Shown: positions 61,570 to 64,000 of the stretch, piece by piece
Numbering within the stretch: position 1 is the stretch's first letter
How the letters are laid out: every line of letters starts with the position of its first letter
Origin: Scatophagus argus
Taxonomy: Eukaryota > Chordata > Actinopteri > Scatophagidae
Assembly (NCBI RefSeq): GCF_020382885.2
Contig: NC_058508.1
Span: forward strand, 7,308,055-7,372,054
Direction of reading: 5' to 3'
Length of the DNA stretch: 64,000 nt
The notes under the pieces: model-generated
What the model was told of the DNA's origin: nothing
Database searches by the model: none
The model's input: the letters and a program-made list of their open reading frames with translations, nothing else
Made by a program: the position numbers and the translations under genes

Positions 61570-63180
61570 TGCACAGTATTCATCAGAGGCACTTTCACTT
61601 GTTCACGGACTGGCGCAATACATATTTGACTATTTTTAAAGGAGGAACTATGATGCTGACATTACTATACCATATGGCCATTTGTGAAATGACTGTGGAG
61701 ACACCAATGGAGGGGGGTTGTGTGTATTTTGGCATGAAGTAATGACTACGTTGATCCCTCCAGGAAGTAAAGCTACATTTGAGAATACAGCGGTCTTCAT
61801 GTACACCTGGAATGAACCTCTTATAATCCATGATCTTGTACATGGTATTAATAATAGTATACTTAACATTGTACAATTATGACTTTGTTAACTGAGCTTT
61901 GCCACTATGATTTTTTGGGGATCTTAACATTGTATATAACAGACTCATGAAACTATTTTAGCTTATTATGATGAAACCAGTAAAATGTGTCTATTTCTTT
62001 ATTTGCTTTACTTCCCTGTGAGAAAACTGTTGTTACTGCTTTAGAGCAAGATTTATCAGCATTAGGTGCAAGAGTCAGTTGATATGAAAATGAGATGAGT
62101 CGATATCGCAGATGTTTATTTTGGAACATCAGGATTTCCACATTTATACAAGGTATAACAGAACAGTTATATTAACAAATGAATGGCTCTTACTTCAGTA
62201 ATGGATCTGATTATGAAAAACCAAAGAATGAAAAAGTACTGCTGTTAAAGATGTTAATATGAAGATGTATCAAGTGGTACACAAAGTGGGATTTCCTTTG
62301 ATTCTCTTAGCCAGACAGGAATAAAGGGTAGGATTTAGTCTCTGGGTCTGTATGAATCAGGCCTCTTGATAAATCCTTGATAAAGTCCTAAGTGCATTAA
62401 AGAGCATTAAGAATAAATACCATACATAAGTGTACATATGTGTTATGGTCTCAGATCCTAAATTATTTAAAAGAGTTCTCTTAAATCAGTCACATACAGT
62501 TTCTATATTTTGGATATGTATGATGAGAAGTTGAATAAAGACAGAAAGTGTATCCAATACTTCCATTTCCTATACAGCATGAAAAAGGTCATCAAATCTA
62601 TGTCAAGTAAATGTTCGTGATGTACTGCATTGGACTGAGCTTTGATGAATTCGGGTGAGCTTGAAAGGCAATGAGTAATAAAACAGAAAAGTGACAAATT
62701 AAAAAAAGTCCAAATAAATTATGTTTTGACCCCTGAGTACTCGGTTTTAGAAAAAAATATAAATATACAATGTATGATATTTCTCATGTAAACATTTAAT
62801 ACGACCTTCAGCTGTTATTTGTGGAAACAAAACATCAATATATGGAAGCGTGCAAGCTTTGGATACAGTAAACAATGGGTAGTCTTAATGACAGTCCTGC
62901 TTTTAAGCATTATTTGACTCATAAGATAAAGTTTAGAGCCATTCATAAGACCATATTTACAAGTACATAGCAGTGTTACACCAAATTCTGCACCTGTTAG
63001 ATTCTGTGGCCTGGTTAGGAGTTACCAATTCAGTTTGCCTTAACATGCTTCGCAAACTTTATTTTGATGCTGATTTTTTTTTCTTTTCTTTTTTCCTTTT
63101 TGAGGTTACAAATTATGTCAGCTGTGATTTCACTGTATCGAAATCCTCACATTGACTGTAAAGAGCCATTGCTATAGCGT
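61570..63180 (+). other. pdap1 3'UTR and downstream spacer
   Basis: This non-coding, AT-rich stretch has AATAAA signals at 62320-62325 and 62412-62417 that could end the pdap1 transcript. I see no other gene, including on the minus strand, where a converging neighbour might have been expected. Confidence 0.45.
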
Positions 63181-63214
63181 TATGAAGAAAAAGTGTGTCC
63201 TGGTCCACACTCTG

Positions 63215-63393
63215 AGCAGAGGGGGGCGGTACTGCGCCTAATGTGCTGGATAAGAAAATGAAAAAGAAGAGTAAGTGCGTCTATTGGTGGAAAGTTTGGC
63301 GGACTTTATCCTACTCAGAGAAGCTTTGAAGCCCCGTGGTCTGATTTCAGCTCAGTCTGACAAGTGACAGCCGCTGGAGTCTCTCTTCAACTG
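63215..63393 (+). promoter_or_regulatory. Putative promoter and non-coding first exon of the next gene
   Basis: The stretch holds GGGGGGCGG (GC box), an inverted CCAAT (CTATTGGTGG), an E2F-like TTTGGCGG and an exon-like stretch ending CAACTG|GTGAGTAAAC, a strong donor at 63393/63394. No ATG with an extended frame is present, so the exon would be 5'UTR. The gene lies beyond the window and cannot be named. Confidence 0.4.
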
Positions 63394-64000
63394 GTGAGTA
63401 AACTGGCTAAACAAACATCAGTGTTTCATGGACACAAGGAAATGTGCAAAGTAGTGGAAGTTAATGTGTACGTTGCCAAATCTTTTCAAGAAGAACTTAC
63501 TTTATTCTAGCGTGCAGAGGTCTTACTTGCCCCACTTTGTCGATTTGTTTGTTTTCCCGCGGTGTTTTAACGCAGCACCATGACATGACATTTATGCTAG
63601 CAGTTTGCCAGCAAGTAACTTTGTTTCAAAAGTAGAAAGCTAGCTAAATAGTTAGTTGTTGTGACTGTTTATACATGGACATTTTCTGACGCTAGTGCTA
63701 TATTTACGCAGCTCGATTTAAAGGTTTATCAAACGTTTTCACTCTTACACTCGTTGTTGGGTTTCTGGGTCAGTCGACCAGAATAGATAATCACGGTAGT
63801 AAGTATCATGTGCTAGCAGTTTTTGCATTTGACAGATGCGTGACTGAGCTGCAGTAGCTATCAACTCTGCAGACAGGACAGAGCTGTCTCAGATAAAGTT
63901 GTGGCCAGTGTAAACACAACTGGACGATAAACTGGTGTGAATGCGTTATGAGTTACCTAACAACCCCAGTTATGACAGTGTCTGCAGCTTATCAGTCTAT
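63394..64000 (+). other. Likely first intron of the unnamed downstream gene
   Basis: No coding sequence or repeat is visible in the last 600 bases. CpG content stays moderate, as expected just after a promoter. Confidence 0.3.

Noticed and set aside
1-64000. CRISPR arrays, tRNA, rRNA or known microRNA hairpins
   Set aside because: No direct-repeat/spacer pattern, cloverleaf or familiar microRNA seed hairpin was recognised by reading. A covariance-model search would be needed to exclude them fully.

Overview
The window is nuclear DNA from a ray-finned (teleost) fish, probably of percomorph type. The genes are vertebrate, have introns with GT-AG splice sites, and are closest to fish or human orthologues. 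The introns and intergenic DNA carry AC/TG microsatellites, a Tc1-like transposase relic and several dispersed repeat families of the kind common in teleosts. The species cannot be named from sequence alone. I saw no bacterial, viral or CRISPR content.

Layout: (1) 95-20189, plus strand: the 3' five-sixths of ep300 (p300 lysine acetyltransferase), 24 exons from just before KIX to the stop, then a 3'UTR to about 21.57 kb. (2) 24938-28624, minus strand: complete cbx7 (Polycomb chromobox protein), six coding exons, convergent with ep300. (3) 28.6-33.7 kb: repeat-rich DNA without a convincing gene. (4) 33708-46846, minus strand: complete top3a (DNA topoisomerase III alpha), 19 coding exons. (5) 48364-53157, plus strand: complete smcr8, head to head with top3a. 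(6) 56695-58936, minus strand: complete bud31. (7) 59547-61569, plus strand: complete pdap1, head to head with bud31. (8) About 63.2-63.4 kb: a promoter-like stretch and a putative non-coding first exon of a gene that continues beyond the window.

The genes share nuclear and housekeeping roles rather than one pathway: chromatin activation (ep300) and repression (cbx7), double-Holliday-junction dissolution and mtDNA decatenation (top3a), autophagy and lysosome control (smcr8), splicing (bud31), and a small basic/acidic phosphoprotein (pdap1). The pairs correspond to three human regions: EP300/CBX7 (22q13), TOP3A/SMCR8 (17p11.2) and BUD31/PDAP1 (7q22.1).

Exon coordinates were assigned by hand from splice consensus, reading-frame continuity across every junction and remembered human protein sequences. 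All reconstructed coding sequences keep frame to the stop. The most unusual observations are in top3a: a GC-AG terminal intron, splice sites built from TG repeats, and a tandemly copied exon start that creates a potential 24-nt in-frame microexon. Others are a possible 11-residue alternative insertion in the p300 bromodomain, an enlarged p300 C-terminus, a strong CTCF-like site between ep300 and cbx7, and a perfect double AP-1 palindrome. I did not find a wholly new biological system.
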